Below, in pieces: positions 33,837 to 41,270 of a DNA stretch of 44,354 nucleotides. Each line of letters starts with the position of its first letter. The stretch's first letter is position 1. Origin of the DNA: Actinobacteria bacterium UBA959 (GTDB lineage Bacteria > Actinomycetota > Actinomycetes > S36-B12 > UBA5976); NCBI GenBank assembly GCA_002293025.1, contig DBCL01000003.1, positions 1-44,354 of the forward strand, written 5' to 3'. The notes beneath the pieces were generated by a model. The model ran no database searches. It was not told the DNA's origin and was given only the letters and a program-made list of their open reading frames with translations. A program made the translations under genes and the position numbers.

Positions 33837-34676
33837 ATGGCTCAAGATAATTCTGCCATCCCACTTTATGGTGGAAGCCAGTCTCGAATTACAACTAGTT
33901 CACTCAAGAATGCCAAACCAAGTAATGAAAAATGGCCAATGCTAACTTGCTATGACTCTTTAACTGCGTCCCTCTTCGATGAACTTGGAGTCCCAGTTCT
34001 ATTGGTTGGCGATTCCGCAGCCATGGTTTTTCTCGGCTACGACTCAACTTTGCCAATAACGCTAGATGAGCTCATTCCGCTGGTGCGTGCTGTGTCAAGA
34101 TCAACTTCTCGCGCATTAGTCGTGGCTGACCTCCCATTTGGCAGTTACCAAGCCTGTGTTGCTGATGCAGTTCGTGCCTCAATTAGATTAGTTAAGGAGG
34201 GTGGCGCACAGGCTGTAAAGATCGAAGGGGGCACGCGGGTAACTGAAACAGTTAAGCACTTGGTTGAAGCTGGCATCCCGGTTATGGGCCACTTGGGACT
34301 AACCCCCCAATCAGTAAATGTCTTTGGTGGATACAAAGTTCAAGGTCGAGGAGATGCAGCTGCTGAGTTAGTTAGGGAAGCGAAAGAGTTGGAATTGGCT
34401 GGCTGTTTTTCAATTGTCCTGGAAGCCATGCCGGCTGACACTGCCAAAGCCATTACCGAAGCCGTATCGATTCCAACTATTGGAATTGGTGCGGGCATAG
34501 ATGTCGATGCCCAGGTTTTGGTCTGGCAAGACCTCGCCGGACTAACCAAAAGCCCGCTACCAAGGTTCGTAAAACGATATGCAGACATGAGAACAACACT
34601 GACACAAGCAGTTAATCAGTTTGCTCAAGAGGTAAAAAACAAAGATTTTCCCTCTACTGAACACACTTATCAATAA
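33837..34676 (+). CDS. panB: 3-Methyl-2-oxobutanoate hydroxymethyltransferase PanB
   Basis: First committed enzyme of pantothenate synthesis: it transfers a hydroxymethyl group from 5,10-methylene-THF to 2-oxoisovalerate to make ketopantoate. The 279-residue barrel has VGDSAAMVFLGYDSTLPIT (about 57-75), DLPFGSYQ, the metal aspartate and VKIEGG, GHLGLTPQSVNVFGGYKVQG, the catalytic glutamate in VLEAMP and IPTIGIGAG. A good Shine-Dalgarno GGAGG (33824-33828) fixes the start. No panC, panD or panE is nearby. Probably monocistronic: an AT-rich gap with a weak hairpin (34742-34758) follows. Confidence 0.96.
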   Translation: MAQDNSAIPLYGGSQSRITTSSLKNAKPSNEKWPMLTCYDSLTASLFDELGVPVLLVGDSAAMVFLGYDSTLPITLDELIPLVRAVSRSTSRALVVADLPFGSYQACVADAVRASIRLVKEGGAQAVKIEGGTRVTETVKHLVEAGIPVMGHLGLTPQSVNVFGGYKVQGRGDAAAELVREAKELELAGCFSIVLEAMPADTAKAITEAVSIPTIGIGAGIDVDAQVLVWQDLAGLTKSPLPRFVKRYADMRTTLTQAVNQFAQEVKNKDFPSTEHTYQ

Positions 34677-34872
34677 ATATATTTTGACGACATTTTTCAT
34701 AATAAAACTAAAAAAACCGGAAAAAACAATAAAAATTGCATGTTTTTTGCTAAAAAACGCGACACGCCGTTGAAATTCACACTTGCATGATGGATTTATC
34801 TACGTGTGATAGGCAAAACTATGCACAGAGCGTGATGGTCCGGATGTCACGCACTTAACCAGGGAGGTAACC
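34677..34872. promoter_or_regulatory. AT-rich region between panB and the basic protein gene
   Basis: This gap is very A/T-rich with repeated A and T runs, which would give intrinsically curved DNA. GTTTTTT (34742-34748) and AAAAAAC (34752-34758) form a weak hairpin that could end panB. The basic protein's Shine-Dalgarno AGGGAGG is at 34861-34867. I see no convincing -35/-10 pair. Confidence 0.4.
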
Positions 34873-35070
34873 ATGGCTGCTAAGAAGGCTGCAAAGAAAG
34901 CTGCACCTAAGCGCCGTAAGAAAGCTGCTGCCAAGAAGGCTGCACCAAAGCGTCGCAAGAAGGCTGCTGCCAAGAAGGCTGCACCAAAGCGTCGTAAGAA
35001 GGCGAAGAAGGCTGGAGCCAAAAAGGCTGCACCAAAGCGTCGTCGTAAAAGAGCTGCAAAAAAGGCTTAA
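34873..35070 (+). CDS. Small Lys/Ala/Arg-rich DNA-binding-like protein
   Basis: A 65-residue protein using only six amino acids: by count 25 Lys, 24 Ala, 10 Arg, 4 Pro, 1 Gly and the initiator Met. It repeats KKAAPKRRKKAAA-type units, as in the tail of mycobacterial HupB and in histone-H1-like bacterial proteins, and likely coats DNA, RNA or polyphosphate. There is no HU domain. The Shine-Dalgarno AGGGAGG is strong and the gene has its own terminator, so it may be highly expressed. In mycobacteria hupB lies next to ppk and mutT1; here this gene holds that place. It is far too basic to be an artefact of another frame: the antisense frame has no family features. Confidence 0.88.
   Translation: MAAKKAAKKAAPKRRKKAAAKKAAPKRRKKAAAKKAAPKRRKKAKKAGAKKAAPKRRRKRAAKKA
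34918..34995 (+). repeat. 39-base tandem repeat within the basic protein gene
   Basis: Two adjacent 39-base units (34918-34956 and 34957-34995) differ at only two positions, and a shorter related unit precedes them (34882-34917). Each encodes 13 residues of the Lys/Ala/Pro/Arg pattern, so copy number could vary between strains. Confidence 0.85.
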
Positions 35071-35090
35071 GTTCTATTCAGGCCTAAGCG

Positions 35091-35122
35091 CCCCCGCCGT
35101 GAGGCGGGGGTTCTTCTTTTTT
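35091..35122 (+). terminator. Rho-independent terminator
   Basis: CCCCCGCC (35091-35098), a four-base GTGA loop, GGCGGGGG (35103-35110), then TTCTTCTTTTTT. It ends the small basic protein gene. Confidence 0.94.
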
Positions 35123-35202
35123 GACTAGGCAATTCCCGCTAATTCTGCTATTTCCGAAAGGGGCTGACACCTTATTAATAGGTGTGGCACCCTAAGCCTC
35201 TG

Positions 35203-37317
35203 ATGAACCTAGAACCAGTCGAGTCGAGCCACCCAGCTTCGGGGCTAACCGAGAAATTTCCAATCCCACAGCGGTACTTTGAGCGAGAAGTGTCATGGCT
35301 TAGTTTTAATCAGCGCGTACTGGATTTGGCTCAAGACCCGACTAGACCCTTATTGGAGCGCGTTAAGTTTGCCAGCATCTTCGCGTCTAATTTGGATGAA
35401 TTCTTCATGGTGCGGGTTGCGGGTTTAAAGCGCCGCGTCAATGCAGGTATCGCTGTTAAATCTCCCACAGGGCGATTGCCTCGCGAAATTCTCTCTCAGA
35501 CTCTGCAAGTTAGCCAGCACTTAATGGGGCGTCATGCTGATTTGTTTGCTACCACATTACGACCAAAGCTAAAGGAACATGGCATCGAGATCTTAAGGTG
35601 GAATGAACTAACCCCTGCCGAGCAAGAGGGTCAAACGAAATTCTTCCAGGATCAAGTTTTCCCAGTTTTGACTCCGCTTGCCGTGGATCCAGCACATCCT
35701 TTCCCTTACATATCCGGCTTGTCTCTTAACTTGGCGATAATGGTTAGAAACCCTGAAACTAAAAACGAGATGTTTGCTAGGGTCAAGGTGCCACCATTAT
35801 TAGACAGATTCATCCAAGTTAATCCAAATAGGTTTGTTCCCCTCGAAGATGTGATCTCTGCAAATTTAACCTCGTTATTTCCAGGCATGGAGATCCTGCA
35901 GCACCATGCCTTCCGAGTTACCAGAAATGAAGATGTGGAAGTTGAAGAAGATGATGCCGAGAATTTGCTTGATGCCATGGAAAAGGAGTTAACCAGGCGA
36001 CGCTTTGGCAATGCTGTCCGGCTAGAAGTTGAAGAAAACATTGACCAGCACATCTTGGATCTATTAGTTGATGAACTAGAGATAGATTCAGATGAATTAT
36101 TCAGGCTTCCTGGGCCTTTAGACCTGCGAGGTTTGAGCCTAATTGCAGATCTAAAATTTGATGCACTGAAAGATCCTAATTTCCAACCTCGGACAAGTCC
36201 CGAACTTGCGCGAATTGAATCAAGTAGTGCTCAAGACGTACTGGAGGCTATGCGCAGTAATGATATTTTGTTGCATCATCCATACGACTCCTTCGCAACC
36301 TCCGTCACTCGCTTTTTACAACAAGCGGCAGCGGATGAAAGAGTTCTAGCAATCAAGCAAACCTTGTACCGAACCAGCGGTGACTCAGCAATTGTTGAGG
36401 CCCTCATTGATGCAGCGGCTGCTGGCAAGCAAGTGCTAGCCATTGTGGAGATCAAAGCACGCTTTGATGAAGAAAATAACATCCAGTGGGCAAGACGACT
36501 TGAGCGCGCTGGAGTTCATGTGGTTTATGGGATGGTTGGGTTAAAAACCCATTGCAAACTTTCACTAGTAGTGCGAAAAGAAGAAGATGGCATCAGGCGG
36601 TATGCCCACATAGGTACTGGGAACTACCACCCACGAACTGCTCGTTACTACGAAGACCTGGGGCTTTTGACCTGTAATCCACAAATTGTTAGCGATGTAG
36701 CTTTACTTTTCAATCAACTTTCAGGTTATGCCCATGAAGCTCAATATGACTCTATTTATGTGGCTCCAAAATCAATTAGACCCAAATTGTTGGAGCTCAT
36801 TGATCAAGAGATTCACAATCATCGAGCGGGCCTAACTTCTGGTATTAGATTTAAATGTAATGCGCTCGTAGACGAGCGCATTACTGATGCTTTGTATAAG
36901 GCATCTCAAGCAGGTGTCCAAGTTGAGTTGCTTGTTCGAGGTATGTGCACTCTTCGCCCAGGAGTTATTGGTTTAAGTGAGAACATAACCGTAACCTCAA
37001 TTTTAGGTAGGTTCCTAGAGCACTCCAGAATTTATGAATTTAACAATGATTCGAATCCAATAGTTTTAGTTGGTAGCGCGGACTTGATGAACCGAAATCT
37101 TGATCGCAGAGTTGAGGTGCTAGTCCCTATTCCCACACTCAGACACCAAAAGCGTCTATCTGAGCTTTTAGATTTGGGGCTGGCACCCAGCACCTCTGCC
37201 TGGCACTTAAATTCTGAGGGCTTATGGAATCTAGTCACCACGAGCTTAAGTGGTGAAAAACTAAGTGACTATCAAGAGACCCTAATTGGCCAATATGAGT
37301 TACGTGGTGGTAAATGA
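35203..37317 (+). CDS. ppk: Polyphosphate kinase 1
   Basis: Makes polyphosphate from ATP, reversibly, storing phosphate and energy. The 704 residues have the PPK1 plan: N-terminal RYFEREVSWLSFNQRVLDLA, the head domain with NLDEFFMVRVAGL, and two phospholipase-D-like domains. The phosphorylated histidine is H450 in GLKTHCKLSLV and the second histidine is H607 in FLEHSRIYEF. RYAHIGTGNYHPRTARYYEDLG and VGSADLMNRNLDRRVEV are intact. ATG 35203 is chosen; the frame also begins at GTG 35182. It overlaps the NUDIX gene by four bases (ATGA), so both are one unit. It may work with phoU-pst uptake in the same window. Confidence 0.97.
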   Translation: MNLEPVESSHPASGLTEKFPIPQRYFEREVSWLSFNQRVLDLAQDPTRPLLERVKFASIFASNLDEFFMVRVAGLKRRVNAGIAVKSPTGRLPREILSQTLQVSQHLMGRHADLFATTLRPKLKEHGIEILRWNELTPAEQEGQTKFFQDQVFPVLTPLAVDPAHPFPYISGLSLNLAIMVRNPETKNEMFARVKVPPLLDRFIQVNPNRFVPLEDVISANLTSLFPGMEILQHHAFRVTRNEDVEVEEDDAENLLDAMEKELTRRRFGNAVRLEVEENIDQHILDLLVDELEIDSDELFRLPGPLDLRGLSLIADLKFDALKDPNFQPRTSPELARIESSSAQDVLEAMRSNDILLHHPYDSFATSVTRFLQQAAADERVLAIKQTLYRTSGDSAIVEALIDAAAAGKQVLAIVEIKARFDEENNIQWARRLERAGVHVVYGMVGLKTHCKLSLVVRKEEDGIRRYAHIGTGNYHPRTARYYEDLGLLTCNPQIVSDVALLFNQLSGYAHEAQYDSIYVAPKSIRPKLLELIDQEIHNHRAGLTSGIRFKCNALVDERITDALYKASQAGVQVELLVRGMCTLRPGVIGLSENITVTSILGRFLEHSRIYEFNNDSNPIVLVGSADLMNRNLDRRVEVLVPIPTLRHQKRLSELLDLGLAPSTSAWHLNSEGLWNLVTTSLSGEKLSDYQETLIGQYELRGGK

Positions 37318-38165
37318 TTCTTGCAGCTGGAACAGTGCTAGTTCGAAAAAATACGCACTGGCAAGTTTTGATAATTCACCGTCATGATCGAAACGATTGG
37401 TCTCTTCCCAAAGGCAAAGCAGAGGTGGGCGAAAATCTCGCAATTGCCGCTGTTCGCGAAACCGCCGAAGAAACTGGATATCAAGTTCAATTGCGCACCC
37501 CACTTACCAAAGTCAACTACCTGCATGGAGATACCCAAAAATCTGTCAACTATTGGTTGGCAACCGAGGTATCCCACGACCAAACAACTGTTCCAAATGA
37601 TGAGGTGGATGAGATTCGTTGGGTATCGCTTAGTGAAGCTTCGCAATTACTCACCTACCCAAGAGACATCAAAGTTGTTGCTGAGGCTTTTGGGTTAGTT
37701 GATGCTCAGTCATCAACAATCTTGATAGTTCGACATGCAAACTCGACAAAGCGGGAGACATTTACTGGTGATGACCTTGACCGGCCACTATCTGAACTTG
37801 GCTTTAAGCAGCTAGCCGAACTTTCGCAGATTTTGCAAGCTTATGGGGTTCGTGAGGTAGTTAGCTCCCCTGCTGTTCGATGCGTTCAAACTGTCGAACC
37901 TTATGCCCTATTCCAGAACCTACCTGTGAAATCAAATGATCTCTTGCTTGAAGATCAGCCAAGTTTTAATCGAGCTGCATGGATTAATCTGAGTAAAAAC
38001 AATCAACCCATGGCGGTTTGTTCTCACCGACCAGTAATCGACTTAATTGGCACATTCGAACTCGATGCCAAAGATTTATTAACCAACCTAGAACCAGCTG
38101 GAGTGGTAGTGCTGCATCGACTAGCAAATTCTGAGCTTTTGGCCTGTGAACTGCATCTGATCTAG
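37314..38165 (+). CDS. NUDIX hydrolase with C-terminal histidine phosphatase domain (MutT1-type)
   Basis: A 283-residue two-domain protein. The NUDIX box is complete: GKAEVGENLAIAAVRETAEETGY starts at G34, with E52 and E53. The second domain is histidine-phosphatase-like with the RHA motif (R140, H141), SSPAVRCVQTVEPY and a later catalytic histidine in CSHRPVI. Mycobacterial MutT1 has this same fusion and also lies beside ppk1. MutT1 hydrolyses 8-oxo-dGTP and diadenosine polyphosphates. The four-base overlap with ppk argues for a link between polyphosphate and nucleotide metabolism. It is a distinct start at ATG 37314 with no other good choice. Confidence 0.92.
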   Translation: MILAAGTVLVRKNTHWQVLIIHRHDRNDWSLPKGKAEVGENLAIAAVRETAEETGYQVQLRTPLTKVNYLHGDTQKSVNYWLATEVSHDQTTVPNDEVDEIRWVSLSEASQLLTYPRDIKVVAEAFGLVDAQSSTILIVRHANSTKRETFTGDDLDRPLSELGFKQLAELSQILQAYGVREVVSSPAVRCVQTVEPYALFQNLPVKSNDLLLEDQPSFNRAAWINLSKNNQPMAVCSHRPVIDLIGTFELDAKDLLTNLEPAGVVVLHRLANSELLACELHLI

Positions 38166-38199
38166 GTAGTTTCAATTTCAACTATTTCCAAGGAGCCTC

Positions 38200-38205
38200 T
38201 ATTCT
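38200..38205 (+). promoter_or_regulatory. Candidate -10 (TATTCT) of map
   Basis: TATTCT ends six bases before the map ATG at 38212. An AAGGAG at 38190-38195 lies 16 bases away from the ATG, too far for normal use, so a leaderless message is favoured. Confidence 0.42.
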
Positions 38206-38211
38206 TGCCCA

Positions 38212-39072
38212 ATGACGATTCTGACCCCAGGCAAACTCTCCCCAATGCGCACAGTTCCAAGCGCAATCACCCGCCCACCATATGTTGGCAAACGTGGCCC
38301 TAAACGATTCACCGGGTCTGAGATCCAAACTTCTGATGTTATTGAAAGGATGCGGATTGCTGGCCGCATTGCAGCAGATGCTGTTCAATTAGCAGGCGAA
38401 GTTGCTCAACCAGGGGTAACAACCGACCACATAGACGCAGTTATTCATGAATACTTATGTGATCTTGGTGCTTATCCATCAACTTTAGGTTATCGAGGGT
38501 ATCCAAAATCTTGCTGCACGTCACTCAATGAGGTTGTCTGTCATGGAATCCCAGATTCAACAGTCATAAATGATGGCGACATATTGAATGTTGATATCAC
38601 TGCCTATATTGATGGAGTTCATGGAGATACCAATTACACATTTTTGATTGGTGACGTAGATGAAGAATCTAAATCACTAGTTGAGCGGACCAAAGAAGCT
38701 CTCGATAGAGCTATTTCTGTGGTTGCTCCCGGCAGACCAATCAACGTTATTGGTCGAGTGATTGAATCTTATGCTAAGCGTTTTGGCTATGGAGTAGTTG
38801 AAGATTTCACTGGTCATGGAGTGCACACAGTTTTTCATTCTGGTTTGATAATTCCACACTATGACGAACCAACTGCGACCACAATTATGCAATCAGGCAT
38901 GACATTCACAATTGAGCCCATGATTACTTTAGGAACAATTGAATATGATGTTTGGCCAGATGGATGGACCATAACTACTCTAGATAAGAAACGAACAGCC
39001 CAATTCGAACATACTTTAGTTGTAACCGAAGATGGGTGTGAAATCTTGACACTGCCTTCAGAGCAGCCATGA
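38212..39072 (+). CDS. map: Methionine aminopeptidase, type I
   Basis: Removes the initiator methionine from new proteins. The 286-residue protein has a ~40-residue N-terminal extension typical of actinobacterial MapB, then the pita-bread fold. The metal ligands match the E. coli enzyme: D128 and D139 (NVDITAYIDGVHGDT), H202 (TGHGVHTVFH), E235 (TIEPM) and E266 (QFEHT), plus the substrate histidine H111 (VCHGIPD). It overlaps the MarR regulator gene by four bases. The -10 candidate six bases upstream suggests a leaderless start. Confidence 0.96.
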   Translation: MTILTPGKLSPMRTVPSAITRPPYVGKRGPKRFTGSEIQTSDVIERMRIAGRIAADAVQLAGEVAQPGVTTDHIDAVIHEYLCDLGAYPSTLGYRGYPKSCCTSLNEVVCHGIPDSTVINDGDILNVDITAYIDGVHGDTNYTFLIGDVDEESKSLVERTKEALDRAISVVAPGRPINVIGRVIESYAKRFGYGVVEDFTGHGVHTVFHSGLIIPHYDEPTATTIMQSGMTFTIEPMITLGTIEYDVWPDGWTITTLDKKRTAQFEHTLVVTEDGCEILTLPSEQP

Positions 39073-39554
39073 CAAAGCCAAGGTGGCTATCACCTGAGGA
39101 GCAGTCTGCTTGGCGGAATTGGATTGCAGTTAGCAGGTTACTGCCAGAACAACTATCTAAAGATCTTGAAGAGGAGCATGGCCTTAGCTTGGTCGAATAT
39201 GAGATCCTGGCAATTTTAAGTGAAGCTCCAGATCAAAAATTGCGCATGCACGAGTTGGCTCGAGCCACCTGGGCTTCGCGCTCAAAATTAACACATCAGG
39301 TAAATCGGTTAGAGTCTCTTGGTTTTGTTAATCGCGAAACTTGCAAAATTGACGCTCGTGGACAATTCGCAGTTCTAACTAAAAAAGGTGCAGCCAAAGT
39401 AACCAAGGCAGCACCTGATCATGTGGAGTCCGTTCGAGCACACTTAGTCGACCAATTAGGAACAAGATTTGTAGGATTTGGTAACTTGAATGCCACAATT
39501 GTTAAGCACCTAACAAAAATTGCTCCAGATGACTCATGTGGTACCAAGTCTTGA
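39069..39554 (+). CDS. MarR-family transcriptional regulator
   Basis: A 161-residue winged-helix regulator that dimerises and binds DNA. The core has LVEYEILAILSEAP (about 47-60), the recognition helix region ARATWASRSKLTHQVNRLESLGF and the wing RETCKIDARGQFAVLTKKGAAKV. It is translationally coupled to map by a four-base overlap (ATGA). The ligand and target genes are not apparent; a nearby candidate target would be map or the exporters, but no operator was found. It ends 76 bases before the tRNA-Arg gene. Confidence 0.92.
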   Translation: MTKPRWLSPEEQSAWRNWIAVSRLLPEQLSKDLEEEHGLSLVEYEILAILSEAPDQKLRMHELARATWASRSKLTHQVNRLESLGFVNRETCKIDARGQFAVLTKKGAAKVTKAAPDHVESVRAHLVDQLGTRFVGFGNLNATIVKHLTKIAPDDSCGTKS

Positions 39555-39630
39555 TACTTAACCAGAAGTTTGGAACACCACCCGTAACTTTCTAGCTTGA
39601 GTTCTAATCGACTAGCCTTCGTTACCCCTA

Positions 39631-39702
39631 GCCCCCGTAGCTCAGGGGATAGAGCAGTGGCTTCCGGAGCCATGTGCGCAGGTTCGAATCCTGCCGGGGG
39701 CG
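39631..39702 (+). tRNA. tRNA-Arg (anticodon CCG)
   Basis: The cloverleaf folds completely: acceptor GCCCCCG pairs with CGGGGGC (39695-39701), D stem GCTC/GAGC, anticodon stem GTGGC/GCCAT with loop TTCCGGA (anticodon CCG at 39664-39666), and T arm GCAGG-TTCGAAT-CCTGC. G39702 is the discriminator. The 3' CCA is not encoded (CAG follows). It reads CGG codons. Confidence 0.96.
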
Positions 39703-39742
39703 CAGAGTTCATTGCTACACTCGATCCTAATAAGGAGTCTAA

Positions 39743-40555
39743 ATGAAAAAACTGTTTGCATTGTTGCTATCTGCTTTCTTGCTACTAGCTGGCTGCTCGG
39801 GAAGCGATGAGGCGGTCACAAATACTGCAGCTGACTTCGACTCGATGAGTTCGACTTCGACTAAAGGGTTTGTTGAAAGTGCCATGCCTGGTGACAGCCA
39901 GATTATTACCAACTCTATGTCGGTTCGAGTCGACGTAGTAAGCGACTCTGCCAAAGCCGTCGAAAATTTGGTAATTCAATATCGAGGTCGGATTGACAGC
40001 AAGAGTGAGAACCGGGAACCAACAAACAATGACATAAGTTTTATCTCTTATACCTTGAGAATTCCAACCGATGGCTATGAAGGTGCCGTTGAGGATCTCA
40101 AGTCGTTGGGAGATTTAGAGAATTACTCTAGTTCAGCCTCAGATGTGACTTTACAAGCTGTTGATCTTGCATCTCGAATTTCTGCGTTAACTGACTCAAT
40201 AACTAAATTAGAAGAATTAATGACGTCCGCCGCAAATGTGTCAGACTTGCTAGCTGCTGAAGGTGCGATCACTCAACGAAAAGCAGAATTAGACTCTTTG
40301 GTCTCACAACAAAAGTATCTAACTGATCAAGTTGAGATGACTACTATCTGGTTGACTCTAGCTCCCAAATCTGCTCTGGATGCGATAAAGCCAATTGGGT
40401 TCTTAGCCGGCTTAGAAAAAGGCTGGGAGTCAATAGTTGATTTCTTGAGCAACCTAACTACTTGGAGTGGGCTAGCACTTCCTTGGATTGGATTCCTGGT
40501 TGCGCTGATACTTATGCTTTCACTTATAAAACGATTCAAGGTGAAAAAGGACTAG
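39743..40555 (+). CDS. DUF4349 lipoprotein
   Basis: A 270-residue lipoprotein: signal peptide with lipobox LLAGC and lipidated C18. It fits the DUF4349 family: a Ser/Thr-rich spacer, then a domain with MSVRVDVVSDSAKAVENLV and YTLRIPTDGYEGAVEDLKSLGDL, a coiled coil (about 155-200, ISALTDSITKLEELM and AITQRKAELDSLVSQQ), a second half with TTIWLTLAP, and a C-terminal TM helix (about 245-262). Function is unknown; the lipid anchor and the TM helix suggest both ends lie at the membrane. The start is fixed by AAGGAGT at 39731-39737. Its terminator lies beyond the opposing gene's end, within that gene. Confidence 0.86.
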   Translation: MKKLFALLLSAFLLLAGCSGSDEAVTNTAADFDSMSSTSTKGFVESAMPGDSQIITNSMSVRVDVVSDSAKAVENLVIQYRGRIDSKSENREPTNNDISFISYTLRIPTDGYEGAVEDLKSLGDLENYSSSASDVTLQAVDLASRISALTDSITKLEELMTSAANVSDLLAAEGAITQRKAELDSLVSQQKYLTDQVEMTTIWLTLAPKSALDAIKPIGFLAGLEKGWESIVDFLSNLTTWSGLALPWIGFLVALILMLSLIKRFKVKKD

Positions 40556-40950
40556 CTACGTCTAGCGAGATCTAGGATTTGGCTCCAGCTGCCCAAGATA
40601 TTTCTACACGTTTGGGCAGCTGGAGCTTTTTTATACTGCTGCAGCCATTCACTAAAGTCTTGATAGCTAGGGTTTTTAGATTTAGCAAGATATCTACGCA
40701 CCCAGAGCAGTACATCTTCTTCGTCAAAATTCACAAAGTATTCCCTGGATGGCTGGTTAGGTCTAAGGCCAGCTGCTCGAACAGCTTCACTCCAACTGCC
40801 TAAAGTTTGGATAATACGAGCGGAGCTTGGTTGGGTTGACTTGTCTCTATTTTGGTCATACTTGGTAACACTTAATGGTTTGCCAGCTTTCTTCGAAACC
40901 AACCTTAGGGCAGTTAACATTTGTGCAGATGTGTAGATGGTTTTAGCCAT
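40552..40950 (-). CDS. Small protein with homing-endonuclease-associated repeats
   Basis: A 132-residue protein with two copies of a short helical repeat ending in a Trp motif: TLGSWSEAVRAAGLRP (about 48-63) and ILGSWSQILDLARRS (about 118-132). Each follows a phrase with TKYD- or YQDF-type residues. This resembles the homing-endonuclease-associated repeat, a small DNA-binding unit, but no nuclease domain is seen. Function unknown. The gene has a TAAGGT hexamer six bases before its ATG, so it is probably leaderless. Its 3' end overlaps DUF4349 by four bases, and 40582-40632 of its coding region doubles as a terminator for that gene. Confidence 0.65.
   Translation of the reverse strand: MAKTIYTSAQMLTALRLVSKKAGKPLSVTKYDQNRDKSTQPSSARIIQTLGSWSEAVRAAGLRPNQPSREYFVNFDEEDVLLWVRRYLAKSKNPSYQDFSEWLQQYKKAPAAQTCRNILGSWSQILDLARRS
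40582..40632 (+). terminator. Terminator inside the antisense coding region
   Basis: A perfect 15-base stem, GCTCCAGCTGCCCAA (40582-40596) and TTGGGCAGCTGGAGC (40612-40626), with a 15-base loop followed by TTTTTT. It ends the DUF4349 gene on the plus strand and lies within the C-terminal codons of the opposing gene. Confidence 0.82.
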
Positions 40951-40956
40951 AACTTA

Positions 40957-40962
40957 ACCTTA
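40957..40962 (-). promoter_or_regulatory. Candidate -10 (TAAGGT, minus strand) of the repeat protein gene
   Basis: Read on the minus strand, TAAGGT ends six bases before the ATG at 40950. No Shine-Dalgarno site is visible. Confidence 0.4.
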
Positions 40963-40977
40963 GAGGGAGAATTGCTG

Positions 40978-40983
40978 TAAACT
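40978..40983 (+). promoter_or_regulatory. Candidate -10 (TAAACT) of glutaredoxin gene
   Basis: TAAACT ends six bases before ATG 40990. Together with the minus-strand TAAGGT it forms a back-to-back leaderless promoter pair in a 39-base gap. Confidence 0.42.
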
Positions 40984-40989
40984 TCTAAT

Positions 40990-41259
40990 ATGTCTGAAGT
41001 TAAACTCTATGGCGCACCTTGGTGTGGTGATTGCGTCCGATCAAAAGCACTTCTTGAACGTCTACAGGTTGACTATGACTATCTTGATGTTGATCAAGAT
41101 GATGCCAATAAAGACAAAGCCATCGAAATCAGCGGCCGACAAAATATCCCCGTCATACAATTTACAGATGGGTCATTTCTAGTTGAACCCAGTGACCTAG
41201 ATTTAACTGATAAATTAGCTAGTTTAAATCTCCTGACTAAGACTAAATCCTTCGAGTAA
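40990..41259 (+). CDS. Glutaredoxin-like protein (CGDC)
   Basis: An 89-residue thioredoxin-fold protein with active site WCGDC (cysteines C12 and C15), the cis-proline in NIPVIQF and an acidic C-terminal part. The size and CxxC fit the mycoredoxin/NrdH-type glutaredoxin group of actinobacteria, where reductants such as mycothiol are used. CGDC is less common than CPYC. It is divergent from the repeat protein and ends 11 bases before the opposing permease gene. Which redox partner it uses is not known. Confidence 0.88.
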   Translation: MSEVKLYGAPWCGDCVRSKALLERLQVDYDYLDVDQDDANKDKAIEISGRQNIPVIQFTDGSFLVEPSDLDLTDKLASLNLLTKTKSFE

Positions 41260-41270
41260 TTCTGAGCGCA

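Noticed and set aside
34800..35021. Open frame on the minus strand opposite the basic protein gene
   Set aside because: It is the antisense image of the Lys/Ala/Arg repeats (Phe, Leu, Ala, Arg only), with no Shine-Dalgarno site or family features.
39419..39712. Minus-strand frame across the tRNA
   Set aside because: It reads through the tRNA gene (NSAPPAGFEPAHMAPEATALSPELRGLG), a known spurious translation of tRNA antisense.
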